Origin: Corinectria fuckeliana
Lineage: Eukaryota > Ascomycota > Sordariomycetes > Hypocreales > Nectriaceae
DNA length: 21,502 bases
Assembly: GCA_019137255.1 (NCBI GenBank)
Contig: WPDH01000046.1
Coordinates: 1 to 21,502, forward strand
Direction of reading: 5' to 3'
This document shows, piece after piece, positions 9,791 to 21,279 of this stretch. Numbering within the stretch: the stretch's first letter is position 1; every line of letters begins with the position of its first letter. The notes under the pieces were generated by a model. It had not been told where the DNA came from and searched no databases. It saw only the letters and a program-made list of their open reading frames with translations. The translations under genes were made by a program, and so were the position numbers.

Positions 9791-11060
9791 TTTTAAGATT
9801 TCTTTAAAGCTTTATAGTATTATAATAGTCTTTTAGAATAAGTTAATTATATATTACTTTTATAATAATCTTAAAAAGTATTTCTTTAGTTACTAAGTAA
9901 CTCTTTATAAGCTTTTATTTAACATATTATACTAGTATATTTAGTATATTACTAATAAGACTATATTTACTTTTTAAACTCTTACTAATAGCTTATCTAG
10001 TATTACTAGCACTAGTGTTAAAAAGTCTAACTAGTTAACTAAGAAAGTACTTAGTTTCTTATTCTAGTTAATTAAGGCTTAAACTACTATTAATACCTTA
10101 AGGTTTTACTAGAATACTAGCCTTTTAAAAGATATTTCTCTAACTAAATTAGATTATTATATTAAGACTACTTAGTTTTTTTATTTTTATAATAATAGTA
10201 CTACTCTTACTATTTATATAGTAGTTTTTTAACTACTTTATATATTTATTACTTTTATTACTAATATTAAAAAGAAAACACTTTAGGCTTTTTTTATATC
10301 TATTAAGTATATTACTATCTCTATTATTATTAAGACTTATAACTATAGTATTTAAGTCTTAGTATACTAAGTTAGCTTTCTAAACTAAGAACCTTTTTAC
10401 TATAAGACTATTAGTAGCTTTTCTTATAATATTAAGTCTAAGTTTAGTAGTTTTAATATTAAGTCTTTTACTTTATTTATTACTATCTTACTTATTACTT
10501 ATTTATATTTTATTTTTATTTTTATTTCTAATCTTAATAAGACTCTTACTAAGCTTACTATTACTTTACTTATTATTTATACTTATACTACTTCTTTTTT
10601 AGCTTTTTTATCTCTTATTATTTAGTCTTTTAATAGTATTTAGATCTTAAATAACTTAAAGAGTTTTTAGCTCTCTAATAACCTAGCTTTTAAGCTAGAT
10701 TTTAACACTTAGGCCTCTTCTTTAAGGTTAAACTTATTAGCTATCTTTTCTCTTATTACCTAAGCTTTAATAACTTCTTATTATTCTACTAGTTACTTAG
10801 ATATTATTAACCTTTTTTTTACCTTAGTTTTTACTACTTATAAGTATACTTATAAGATTAAAATCTTTAAGATATCTACCTAAGTTATTAATTCTAATAG
10901 TAAATTACTCTTATTTTTTACTTATCTTTTTAAGTAAGATAAGTATATACTTTTAAAGACTTATTCTTTAAAGTCTAATAAGTTAGGTATTTTTAATATT
11001 ATATTTTTATCTTTTACTTTTTATAATATCTTAGTAAAAAAGTCCTAAAAGTAATTTTTA
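9790..11060 (+). pseudogene. Antisense degenerate reading frame, 3' region of element B
   Basis: The clearest coding signal on the + strand. The frame with codons AGC ACT AGT GTT at 10008-10019 runs from about 9790-9890 to about 11050 with roughly one stop per 17-20 codons, against about one per 10 expected by chance here. Nearly all stops are TAA/TAG derivable from Gln, Arg or Trp codons. Codons follow a strong purine-any-pyrimidine pattern (ACT, AGT, AAT, GAT, ATT, GCT, AAC). The implied product is over 380 residues, rich in Ser, Thr, Asn, Ile and Phe, with short clusters such as SITSTSVKKSNQLTKK near 10000-10050. I recognise no domain. It lies opposite to gag-pol, between the chromodomain and the 3' LTR, in the same relative place as the antisense frame of element A. 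I see no clear sequence similarity between the two. Confidence 0.6.
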
Positions 11061-11269
11061 TTATAATTTATATTTTTTATAAGATCTTTTTAGCTTTAAG
11101 TATTAAGTTAGTAACTATTAGTTTTTTAATTAGTAATAACCTTAGTAATACTTAGTAGTTTATTCTTTTAGTAGTATTTAGCTATTTAGGTATTATTAGT
11201 AATTTATATTCTTATTATACTTTTAGTATTATAGTTTATTTATTTATTATCTTATTTCTTATATATTTA

Positions 11270-11440
11270 CTTTTTTTACTTATAATACTATTATACTAAT
11301 TTTATTATATTCTCTAAGTAGGCTATTAGCTCTTAAGTGTTATATTTTACTAGCTATTTTACTTATTTAACTTAGTAAAATATTTATCTTATATCTTTTT
11401 TATAATTAACTACTTTTTTAACCTTCTACTTATTATTCTC
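11270..11440 (-). other. Chromodomain of element B pol
   Basis: YQVKWVKW at about 11354-11377, YNTWE at 11330-11344 and IAYLEN just after, read on the minus strand with Trp codons now TAA or TAG. The blocks match those of element A at 2050-2180 nearly residue for residue. The chromodomain follows the integrase C-terminal region, the diagnostic position for chromoviruses. Confidence 0.85.
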
Positions 11441-14400
11441 TTCTTTTAGTTTAGGTAGTTTTAGTAGTTTTTTTATACTTAGTTAGTACTTTTTAAATTA
11501 TAGTTCTAAAAGTTTAACTAGAAAAATATTATATATTTACTAGTATTATTCTAAAAAGTATACTTAATATACTTATTTATTAATTCTTTCTACTATTACT
11601 ATCTTAATAAATTTTAGTATTAGTTTCTTATATTTAAATTAAAAGTTTCTTATTAATAGCCTAATAGTTTACCTAATCTTATATTCTTATAAGTTATATT
11701 ACTTATTATAGTATTTAGCTTATCTTTTTATAGCTTTTTATTATTATTTCTCTATCTTAGTATATACTTAGTAAAATATCTTAATATACTCTTATACTTC
11801 TTATATATTTAACTTAAGGTATTTTAAGATATATTTTATAACTCTTAAGTAGTATTTATAAAAAGCTTATATAAGAAAAACCCTAATAGTATAATAAGTA
11901 TTATTATTATAAGTAAAAGCTACTTTTAAAAGCTAAGCTACTTATTAGTATAAGATATTATTAGTATATACTTAGAGGTATTTCCTAATAGTTTAGTTAG
12001 TCTTTTTTATTTATCTATTTATTTATAAATAATATATAGTAAATAGCTACTAATAGGTTACTTATTTTTTTATTAAGTCTTTTTAAAACTTACTTATAAA
12101 TAGCTTATTTTTATTACTAATAATCTTTTTAGGTAAACTATATTTATACTTAATATATTTATATAAAAGCTATATTATTTCTATTATATTAAGTATCTTT
12201 TTTATAAAAATAAAAAGTATATATTTTATTATATAGTATATAATTACTAGTATAATATTATATTTCTTACTATTAGCTTAGATACTTTTTAGTAGTCTTA
12301 TAATAAAGTTAATACTAATTTCTTAAAAAAGGTAAGTAAGTATTAGTAGGGATTATAGCTTTTTATAAGGCTTATATCTTAGTATATAAGCACTCTAGTA
12401 ATATTAGTATCTTAGAGTATAATCTTTTATATTATTTAAGATTTAGTTTTAATAGAATTTATATATAATAAGATTTAAGGTTTTTACTATTTTTATATAT
12501 CTTAAGTAAAAGTTATTATAATATTAGTAAAAGATTTCTCTTCTTATTATATATTCTTTTAAGATAACTAGTCTTTTTTTAAAAAATAGTATTTTTTATT
12601 TATTATAATAGTAAGCTCCTCTTATAGTATTATAAACTTTTACTAACTACTATTAGTAAAATTAATCTTTTTCTTATAATTTTTATACTAGCTTTTTTAG
12701 TTTACTTAAAAGCTAATTAAGAAAAGTTATCTTTTTTTTTATAAGCTTTTTTATAACTAAGCAGAAAATATATTAGTCTAAGATAACTATTATAATTACT
12801 AAAAATATCTCTTATAAACTTAGCTTAGCTAATAATTACTATTTAGTTACTAAGTTTTTAAGTAGTTTACTTTTAGCTTACTTAGCTTAAATAGTAATAG
12901 CTAAGATAGTAATAAGCTTATTTTTAAGACTAGCTTATATAACTTAAATAAATATATTAATTATCTTATTTTTTATACTCTTAGGGACTTATATAATTAC
13001 TTAATAAAGGTCTTTTAGTAACTTTTCTACTAACTTAAGTTTTACTACTAAAGTTAAAAGTATATTTATATATAAGATCTTTCTTACTATATAATTTAGC
13101 CTTTATAATAAGCTATTTACTAGGTTTATCTTACCTAATTAGTACTTAATATTAAAGTTAAAAGGTACTAATTTATATACTTATCTAGTAAGTCTTTCTT
13201 AAAAGTCTCTTACTAATACTTTTATAATACTTATAAAAACTATATAGTCTATTAATAGTATAAACTTATTTTTAAGCTTTAAAAAGTAGTAGTTTTAATA
13301 TTTTAAGCTCTTAATAATAGCTAATAGCTCTTACTAGCTAGTAGCCTAATATTACTCCTCCTCTAAGAGTTTTTTAGACTAGTATATTATTAAGTGCTAT
13401 TAATTCTTAAATAGTTAGAAAAGAATACTTAATATAGTTATACTAAATATATTTATTTTAACTCTTAACTTATATTTTAAGTTTTAGTATTAAAAAATAG
13501 TTACTAAGTAAAATACTTTTTTTAGCTTTTAAAATATTACTTTTTTTTTATCTATCTAAGTAAACTTTTTAGTTTTATACTTATTTTAACTACTTTTTAG
13601 TATTACTATAAGAAGTCTTATAATCTTTAAGTATTTATAAATAAACTTTTAGTAGAAATTATAAAACCTTAAGAATACTTATATATCTTTAAAGCTTAGT
13701 AAAATTAGCTACTTATTAACTATATAAACTCTACTTAGTTTTATTTTAATACCTTTTTAGGTTATTATATAGCTTAAAAACTTAACTTCTTATTAGTAAA
13801 AGATATATTTTAATAGCTTTATATATAACTAAAAGCTTTATAATCTTTTTAGTATTTTTTATATATTTTTTATATATTAATCTTAGGTTCTTAAGTAAAT
13901 TAGAATATTATTTAAATATATAATATAAACTATATTTAGTATACTAGCTAGCACTTAGTAAATATATACTTAAAATATTATAAATATATTTATTAGCCTA
14001 AATAGTATAATATTATACTTAAAGTGCTTATAGTAAGTTTTAAAAGTAGTCTTTTAGTAATCTTTTAGCTTAATTTAGATCTAATAATATATATCTTATA
14101 AATTAATCTTTAAGATCTATTATATACTTATAAAATAGTCTAGTAAGTTTCTAATTAGAGGTAGTAAGTAATAGTTTTTAATAGTAATCTTATTTAAATC
14201 TTAATAATTTATATAAAATTATAAAATCTTATCTTTTTTTAGTATAAATAAGACTAAAAACTTAGTCTTACTAACTAAAAGGCTAATATATTTACTTATA
14301 ATATTCTTAGTAATATACTTATAAAAGACTTTTTACTATTTTCTATTATAAAAGTATAAAAGTCTATAAGATAATATCTTATCTTTTTTTAGTTTAATTA

Positions 14401-14750
14401 TATATTTTATACCTTTTAAGATTAAAATCTCTTTTATTATAAATTTACTAAATACTCTTTTAAACTCTTTAAGTTCTAATAGTAAGATTTTTAATCTTAT
14501 ATTTACTTTTTTATTTAAAATAGCTATTAGCTACTTATCTAGTAATAATATACTATATATATATATAATATAAGTAAGTTCTCTCTCTCTTACTAGCTTT
14601 TTTATAAAGGTTATAATATTTATAAGAGTAATAAGCTTATAGCTTTATAAGTATATATAAGTATTAATAAGAATTTCTTTTTTTCTTATAAAATCTAAAA
14701 ATAAGAATAGGTTACTAGCTTTTTTAAGATATTATACTTTTATAAATAGT
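11270..14750 (-). pseudogene. pol: pol of element B (RT, RNase H, integrase, chromodomain)
   Basis: Minus-strand degenerate translation. RT: SKTKFLVLFILKKDK at about 14240-14290, ITIKNYYLLPLIRNLLD at about 14120-14180, and active site YLNNILIY at 13895-13918 with both catalytic Asp now Asn. RNase H: ELLAIIKSLKYWNYYF at about 13290-13340, then the FQLQYQVLIR block near 13140-13165. Integrase: two Tyr spaced x2 in place of the zinc-binding Cys pair, KPYKKL, EISINF (12306-12323; Asp to Asn), SNKNKLFISKF (about 12086-12118; normally SDRD), YYLQTNRQIKKTNQTI (about 11985-12055; catalytic Glu now Lys) and the FTYNN block at about 11905-11925. Chromodomain: YQVKW (11363-11377), YNTWE (11330-11344) and YLEN. 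Between the RT KKDK block and TIKN block the frame shifts once. No protease motif was found. Confidence 0.94.
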
Positions 14751-14899
14751 TATTTAACTTTTTATAAGTATCTCTAAGAGTTAATTAGAAAGAATATTAA
14801 CTAGTAAACTTACTTAGTAAGTATAGTTATTTTATTAAAACTAGATAAGCTTAGTACTTTCTAATTTTTAGTTATCTTAAGGCTTAACCTTTTAATTAG

Positions 14900-16330
14900 T
14901 CTTATACTAATAAGATTAACTTAAGTATAAGTATTTATATTTATATAAACTACTTTTTTAGTATATACTTATAAAATAATTACTTTTTCTTAAATAATAT
15001 ACCTAATTAGTATTATTTTTAGTACTAGTATTAGAGTTTTAATAGTATTTTTAGTACTTACTTATTTCCTAAAGAGTTTAGTTTTTTTATTTATATACTT
15101 ATAAATTATACTTTTACTAAAAGTAAGCTTAGTATTTAGTTAGTATTAATATTAAGGTTTTTTTTAGCTGCCTAATAATCTCTTACTAAATATCTAGTTT
15201 TATTATAATTATAATATTATACTCTTAGTTAGTTAGTTAATCTTTTATTATATATAAGATAGTTTACTAATAAGTTAGCTAAGAGTAAGTTTTTAAATAG
15301 TTAAAAGTATATAAAATTTCTTATATTTTTTATATTTTTTTAAAGTTTTAACTTTTAGCTTATTTTATATTAGTAATCTTTTTAGACCTCTTTTAAGTAT
15401 AATTACTAAGTTTATATTTTTACTTTTTACTTTATAACTTATAGTTATATTAGATATATAATTATAGCCTTTTTATCTTATTAGCTATATCTTATACTTA
15501 TAGAAAATTAACCTTTTAATAGTTTATTTTTCTTTTTAGCTAGTTCTTAAGCTTATAATAATATTAGTAAGCTAGGTTTACTTAGTCTTTAAGGTCTAAA
15601 ATACTTATAAAGGTATATAAGATAGTCTATAAGTTAAAATAGTCTATTAGTAACTAGTTATTATACTATTAGATTTTTATTAATTTATCTTATAGTTATC
15701 TCTCTTATAAGCTTATATTAATATATCTCTTATAAATAAAGTTAAAATAATCCTACTAGGTTAAATTAATAAGGTTTTTCTTATAGTTATACTATTTAGT
15801 CTATCTAGCTATATAAAGCTTAGTTATAAACTATTTAATTTTTTATATATTAATATAGTTAGGTTAAAAGCTATTTTCTAACTTTATAGTATAAATCTAG
15901 TTATTAACTTTTATCTTTATAATATTTTTAAGTAGTACTATATAGTTATAAGTAAAAGGTTTTTTCTAATCTTACCTAAGGTTACTTATAAGATATTAAA
16001 CTAGTTAGTATATTAGCTTTATTTATATTACTTACTATTTAGCTAGAATTTTTAAAAAATCCTATATATCTAAGCTATATACTAATATTAAGGTTTATTA
16101 CTCTTATATTACTAGTTAATTACTAAGAATCTACTTATATAACCTAAGTAATAGCTTTACTAATAAGTTATAATTACTTTTAGACCTCTTATATTAAGTT
16201 TTTTAGCTTTTTTTCTTAATATCTTTTAGCTTTAGTTTATATACTAGTTTTACTAACTTAATTATTTCTAGTATAATTTATTTTATTTATAATAGTTTTA
16301 TTACTTAGTATATACTACTTATAATATAAC
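14900..16330 (-). pseudogene. gag: gag of element B with CCHC zinc knuckle
   Basis: At 15175-15216 the minus strand reads Y-YN-Y-NKTR-Y-LVRD-Y, matching C-x2-C-x4-H-x4-C if the Tyr codons come from TGY and CAY. The same knuckle with the same spacing occurs in element A. The remaining capsid region up to the 5' LTR is not recognisable. Boundaries are approximate and taken from the standard element layout. Confidence 0.7.
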
Positions 16331-16502
16331 TTAATATTAGTATATAACTTATTTAAGCTAAGATTTATTAGAGGTTTATTATTATCTTTCTATTTATACT
16401 AATTACTTAAGTAAGTAAAAAAATTAAAAAATTATAAGAGTTAGCTAATTAGGGTAAAATAAAAAGCTTTAAAGTAGGTATTTATATATTATAAGACTTT
16501 AA

Positions 16503-16533
16503 CTTAGTAAGTAGTTATAAACTACTTACTAAG
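16503..16533. repeat. Inverted repeat inside the element B 5' LTR
   Basis: Fourteen-base arms beginning CTTAGTAAGTAGTT around the loop ATA, perfectly paired. It is the counterpart of 8971-8999 in the other LTR. On the element's strand it lies shortly downstream of the TATA-like GTATAAAAG, so it would fall near the transcript 5' end. Confidence 0.8.
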
Positions 16534-16556
16534 ATTACTAAGTAATCTTACTTAGT

Positions 16557-16567
16557 AGCTTTTATAC
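16557..16567 (-). promoter_or_regulatory. Possible TATA box of the element B LTR promoter
   Basis: On the minus strand, GTATAAAAGCT. It is embedded in the 5' LTR of element B and flanked by less A/T-pure sequence. The copy in the 3' LTR is identical over this stretch. TATA-like words are common at this composition, so only the placement and the conservation in both LTRs argue for it. Confidence 0.3.
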
Positions 16568-16644
16568 TCTTAGTATATTTTACTTAGCTTAGTATTAGTT
16601 TCTCTTAGGGCTAGTCTTTTAGGTTATAAGCTTATCTTCTTATA

Positions 16645-16649
16645 TTAAG
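16645..16649. repeat. Target-site duplication of element B, right copy
   Basis: TTAAG, identical to 8895-8899, immediately after the right LTR. Confidence 0.88.
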
Positions 16650-19600
16650 TTATTAGCCTTTAAGAAAACTAGTAAGAAAGATAGTAATAATAATAATAAG
16701 ACTAGTAAGACTAGTAATAATATTACTACTAGTAAAAATATAAAAAAAAGTAATATAAATATATAAGATTAGATAGTAAATAATAAAAGTATAAGTTTAA
16801 GTTAAGTTTATAAGTTAGTATTATAAGCTTAGAGGATTTTAATAAGAGGTTAAAAGATTTAATTAGAATTAGTAGTTATTATAATTAGGCTAGTTTTTTA
16901 CTTTTTATAGCTTTTTTTAAGTATATTTTATACTTTTTATAAGAGAAGTAAAAAACACTTAGTATAATAATATATTATTTTTATTATAAGATTATAAACT
17001 TAATTATAATTATTATAAATTTATAAGGCTAGTTTATAATATAAGATAATATATTAGCTTAGAAACTACTAGTTAAATAGTTAAGTAGTTTTATACTTTA
17101 ATAGTTAAAGCTTAAACTTATATTAGTTTTATAATAAGTTTATTAGATATTTCTATTATTTAGTATACTTAAAATAAAAAATAATAATATATTTAGGTAT
17201 TTTTTTACTAGTTTTATATAAGTATTATAATAAAAATATATTAAGTATATACCTTTAAAAAAGAAAGCTTTTAAGACTAATTTTTCTTATTTATAACTAT
17301 ATAAGTATTAAGCTTTAATATTTATTAAAATCTTAATATAAGTATAATACTTTTTTATTATTAATAAAAAGATAAGTTTTAGCTAGTTTAAGTTAATTAG
17401 TCTTTTAGTATTTTTTTATTTTATCTTAAAGTTAGGTTTACTATATAGTTTATTTAGAAAAAGTATAAGCTTTTATTATTACTAATATTAGTTTATACTT
17501 TTTATAAGAAAGTTAGCTTTTAAGCTAATTTTTAACTTCTTATTATAATTACTATTATAGTTTTTACTATTACTTATAGTAAATCTATCTTAAAGTTATA
17601 GTAATAGTAGCTTTAATAAGCTAAGTAGTATTTTATTTTTTAGTATAACTATAAAATTAAATAGCTAGTTTATTAAAATAAATATTAAGAGAGAGAATAA
17701 CTAGTTTTATCTCTAGTAAGTAAGTAAATATAGCTTTATAAGCTTTTATTACTATATATAAGTTTTAAGTTTATTTTAATATAAATACTTATATAATATC
17801 TTAAGGCTTACTACTAAGAGCTATTAAAGTATAATAAGCTTTTATATTATAAACTATAATAAAATAAATAACTTATATATAAATTAATCTTACTCTTTTA
17901 AGGCTAATCTCTTATATACTTATAGTAATTATAATAAGAGCTTAATATTAGTACTTAAGTTTCTTTTTAAGATAGTTTATATATAAGTCTTATAGTAGTT
18001 TATAATAAAAAAAAAGTCTAAAAAACTTATAAGTTTAAGTAAGTTATATTATTAAGTCTTTAAGTTAGATTTATATTTAGTTTATTATATATTTATAAGT
18101 AAAATAAAAAAATTATATTTTATTTAGTTTTTAAGTTATATTATTTATTTAGGCTTAATTATTATATATTTCTTATATAGTTTTAAGCTAAGTTTAGGTT
18201 TTTTTTATATTATAACTAAATACTAGTAAGTTTATATTATTTATAAATCTAATAACTAATATCTTAAGAGTATTATTAAAAGCTTTATAAAAGCTAAAAA
18301 TAAAAAGAATAAATAAAATAAGTAATAAAAGAAATTCTTAAAAGATTTTTATTTTAATTTTAATTAAGTTAAAAGTTTAGCTATTAAATTAAAGCTATAT
18401 TATTTATAATATAAAATAGCTAGTAAGTTATACTAAAAGCTATTTAAAAAATTCTTTTAGTTATAAGATAATAATAAGTTATTTATAGTTAATACTATTA
18501 AAAGTACTTATAAAGTTAAGCTAAAAAAGAAAGATAAAACTATATTAAGCTTATATTATATATACTATTTTAATAACTATAGTTAAAACTAGCTTTATTA
18601 ACTTTCTAAGCTTATTACTTATTTATTTTAAAAATAATAGTTTTTTCTTTTTTATTATAATTATAATATACTTACTAATAATTATTTTAATAATCTTACT
18701 AATTATATTAAGTAGTAATATTAAGTACTAGCTTAATATTATTTACTATTATTTTTTAGTTTTATTAGCTTTTAAGATAATTATAATAATTATAATATAA
18801 AAATATAACTAAAAGTTATAATAAGATTTAAGTTTTTTTTACTTTAAGATTATATATTTTATAATTATAATAAGTTATTTAAAAAACTATTTAACTTTTA
18901 TATTTAAAACTTTTAAGATAGTTATTATATTACTAAATATATAATAAAAATAAACTATTATTTTATTAGTTATTTTTTACTAATAGGTTTTTTTTTAGTT
19001 AAATTTAAAATTTAGCTTAAAAACTATTTTTTTATAAGTATTTATAATATAAATATACTAAGAGATATAATTAGATTTTTTTAAGTTATAATTAGTTCTT
19101 ATATAAGAAATATTAATAATTTTAGTAACTTAAATAAGATTTAAAGTATTATTTTAATAGTTTTAAGCTAACTTAATAATTATTTTATAAAAAGTAAAAA
19201 AACTAATATAAAATTATAATACTTTTTTTATAAAACTATTATTATTTTAGTTTAAGTAGTTATAATAATCTTAAAATAAGTAATAAAAGTTAAAATTACT
19301 TATAAGAAATATATAATTATTTAGAATAGTATTAATAAGAGCTTATAATATAAGTAAATTATTTTTATTATTTAAAAGATTATATAAGATAATAATTTAG
19401 TATTAGGTTTTTATAAAAATAATATTAATTTAGTTTTTTTTTATTTTTAATATTTATAACTTAAGTTTATACTATTTATTTATATAAACTATTATATACT
19501 TATTATAATAAACTATATAATAGTTATAATATTTTAAGTAAGTTAAAACTCTTATCTTAAGATTCTTATTTAGCTTAAAAAGTATAATTATATTATATTT

Positions 19601-19780
19601 ATTATAAGCTTATAATATAATATAAGTTAAAATAACTTAATAATTAATATTTTAATATAATACTAATATTAATTAGTAGTTTAAAAGAGAGATAATAATA
19701 GTAATAAGACTAAGATAATTATTAAAAAAAAAAATAATATATAAATAGTTTAAACTTATATTAAAATTAAGCTAGTAAAT
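16650..19780 (+). pseudogene. Unrecognised degenerate coding-like frame, resumes after element B
   Basis: The + strand frame of TTA TTA GCC at 16650 continues the frame broken at 8899. It opens with a Lys/Ser/Asn/Thr-rich segment (KKTSKKDSNNNNKTSKTSNN, 16662-16721). It can be followed with stops at presumed Gln, Arg or Trp codons to a Lys/Asn-rich piece near 19685-19740 (KRDNNSNKTKIIIKKKNN). Between about 18240 and 18600 a second + frame is even more open, so frame switches or introns are likely and the single-frame reading is not secure. I found no RT, integrase DDE, helicase or recombinase motif I could defend. The length, over 1,000 residues, would suit a large transposon protein. Mutation here seems stronger than in elements A and B, which fits an older sequence. 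Confidence 0.35.
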
Positions 19781-21279
19781 ATTATATATAATTTATTTAT
19801 TAAGCTAAAAAGCTTTTTAGGTTTTTTTAATAAAAACTAAATAAGCTAAGCTAATAATAAGAGTAATAAAAATAAAAGCTTTTAAGTTAAAAGTTTAATT
19901 ATTATATATTCTTAAAAGTAAAAAAGTTTATTTAAGTATTTTTTCTTAGCTTAAACTTAGTATAAGATTATAATAAAATAATTATAATTTTAAGCTAAGT
20001 ATTTACTCTTATAAAAAATATAATTTAAAAAGATTTTTTTATATTTAGTTAAATATTTTTTTTTATTAATATATATAATATTTTTATAATATTTATAAGT
20101 AAAAACTAATTTATAGTTTTAAGCTAAATATTTAAACTTAAAATAATTATAATATTAAATAAGTTAAAATCTCTTATTAAAAAGCTTATAATTATATAGT
20201 TATATATTAAGTAATAAACTATTATTATATAAGTAATTAGCTTTTTTAATAAAACTAATATATAAGATAAGATTTATTTTTACTTTAAGATTAAGTTAGC
20301 TAGTTTTTTACTTTTTAACTTAAAAGATTTTTAGTTAATTAGATTTATTAATTTTTTTAATAAGCTTATTAGTATTATTTAAGATAAATATAAGTTAAAT
20401 TTTTTTTATTATTATTATAAATATTAAAAAAAAAAAACTATATTATTACTAAAAGTATTAATAACCTAATTTTTAATATAAATAGTTTATATCTTATTTA
20501 TTATATAAAATATAAAAATAATATTATTACTTAATAGTTTTCTTATTATAATAATACTAAAATTATTATAAGCTTAGTTTATTATCTTAATAATATCTTT
20601 TAAGATTTAACTATTAATATTAAAAAGTATATTTCTTATTTAAATTATAATTTTATATTTAATATAATTTTAAGTTATTTATTTTATATTTTTTTAGTTT
20701 AAAAGTATTAGGTTTTATATTATAATTAATATATAAAAAAGTTAGTCTTTTTTATAATCTAAAAATATAATAAAAACTATATTAATAATAAAAATAAAAG
20801 TTATAATAATATTTATAATAATTTAGTTTTTAAAAGTTATTTTATAATTATATATTATATTTTTCTTATATAAGATATAAGCTTATATCTTATATATAAA
20901 TATATAAGTTTAAATAATATACTAAACTTATTTAAAAGATATAATAAGAATAATTCTAATAATAATATTATATATTTTATTTTCTAAGTTATCTATTAGT
21001 ATTTTACTTAGTTTTATAATAAGTTTATTATTTTTACTTAGTATATATTAGTTAATTCTTATAAAAAAGTTATATTAATTTTAATTAAGTTTATATACTT
21101 TTAAATTAATAACTATTAGAAGTATATTAGTATTATTATTATAGTCCTAATATACTATTATTCTTAAGATAATATATATATAAGAATTTAGATTTTAGTA
21201 TTAGAATATATTTTAAAAGTAAATTAAAATTATAATAAGTAAAAACTAAGTAAGTAAGAAAAAAAAAAATTTATCTAAT
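19781..21279. other. RIP-mutated region, no assignable gene
   Basis: AT-rich sequence that continues the unit above. Short + strand pieces read as plausible protein in the frame of 16650 (for example FYFKIKLASFLLFNLKDF near 20275-20330), but stops and frame uncertainty prevent a call. No LTR, polypurine tract or RT motif was seen on either strand. CA, CG and TG remain absent by eye throughout. Confidence 0.35.

Larger units (their letters stand above)
8900..16644 (-). mobile_element. Element B: full-length Ty3/Gypsy chromovirus, RIP-inactivated
   Basis: A 7,745-bp LTR retrotransposon on the minus strand with 212-bp LTRs, a TTAAG duplication on both sides, a polypurine tract inside the left LTR and the same domain order as element A. 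The 5' LTR is 16433-16644, the gag knuckle 15175-15216, RT about 13780-14290, RNase H about 13140-13345, integrase about 11880-12450, chromodomain about 11270-11440 and the 3' LTR 8900-9111. The pol segments align with element A through many blocks, but the LTRs share little beyond the first dozen bases, so the two belong to related but separate families. It lies head-to-tail with element A. Confidence 0.95.
16433..16644 (-). repeat. 5' LTR of element B
   Basis: The partner of 8900-9111, same length. It retains more C in CTC/CTT contexts, for example GTTTCTCTTAGGG. On the element's strand it contains GTATAAAAGCT (16557-16567), a good TATA-box match in the LTR interior, present also in the other LTR. 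Just inside it the minus strand reads ATTTTTTAATTTTTTTACTT, where the primer-binding site should be. Confidence 0.95.

Noticed and set aside
16660..16740. AGTAAT/AGTAAGACT run as a microsatellite
   Set aside because: It is imperfect and reads better as a Ser/Asn/Lys/Thr-rich stretch of the resumed + strand frame.
18600..18800. FADD/YADD-like LINE reverse transcriptase motif around TTTTAAGATAATTATAATAA
   Set aside because: No flanking RT blocks could be found in the same frame; chance match in AT-rich DNA.
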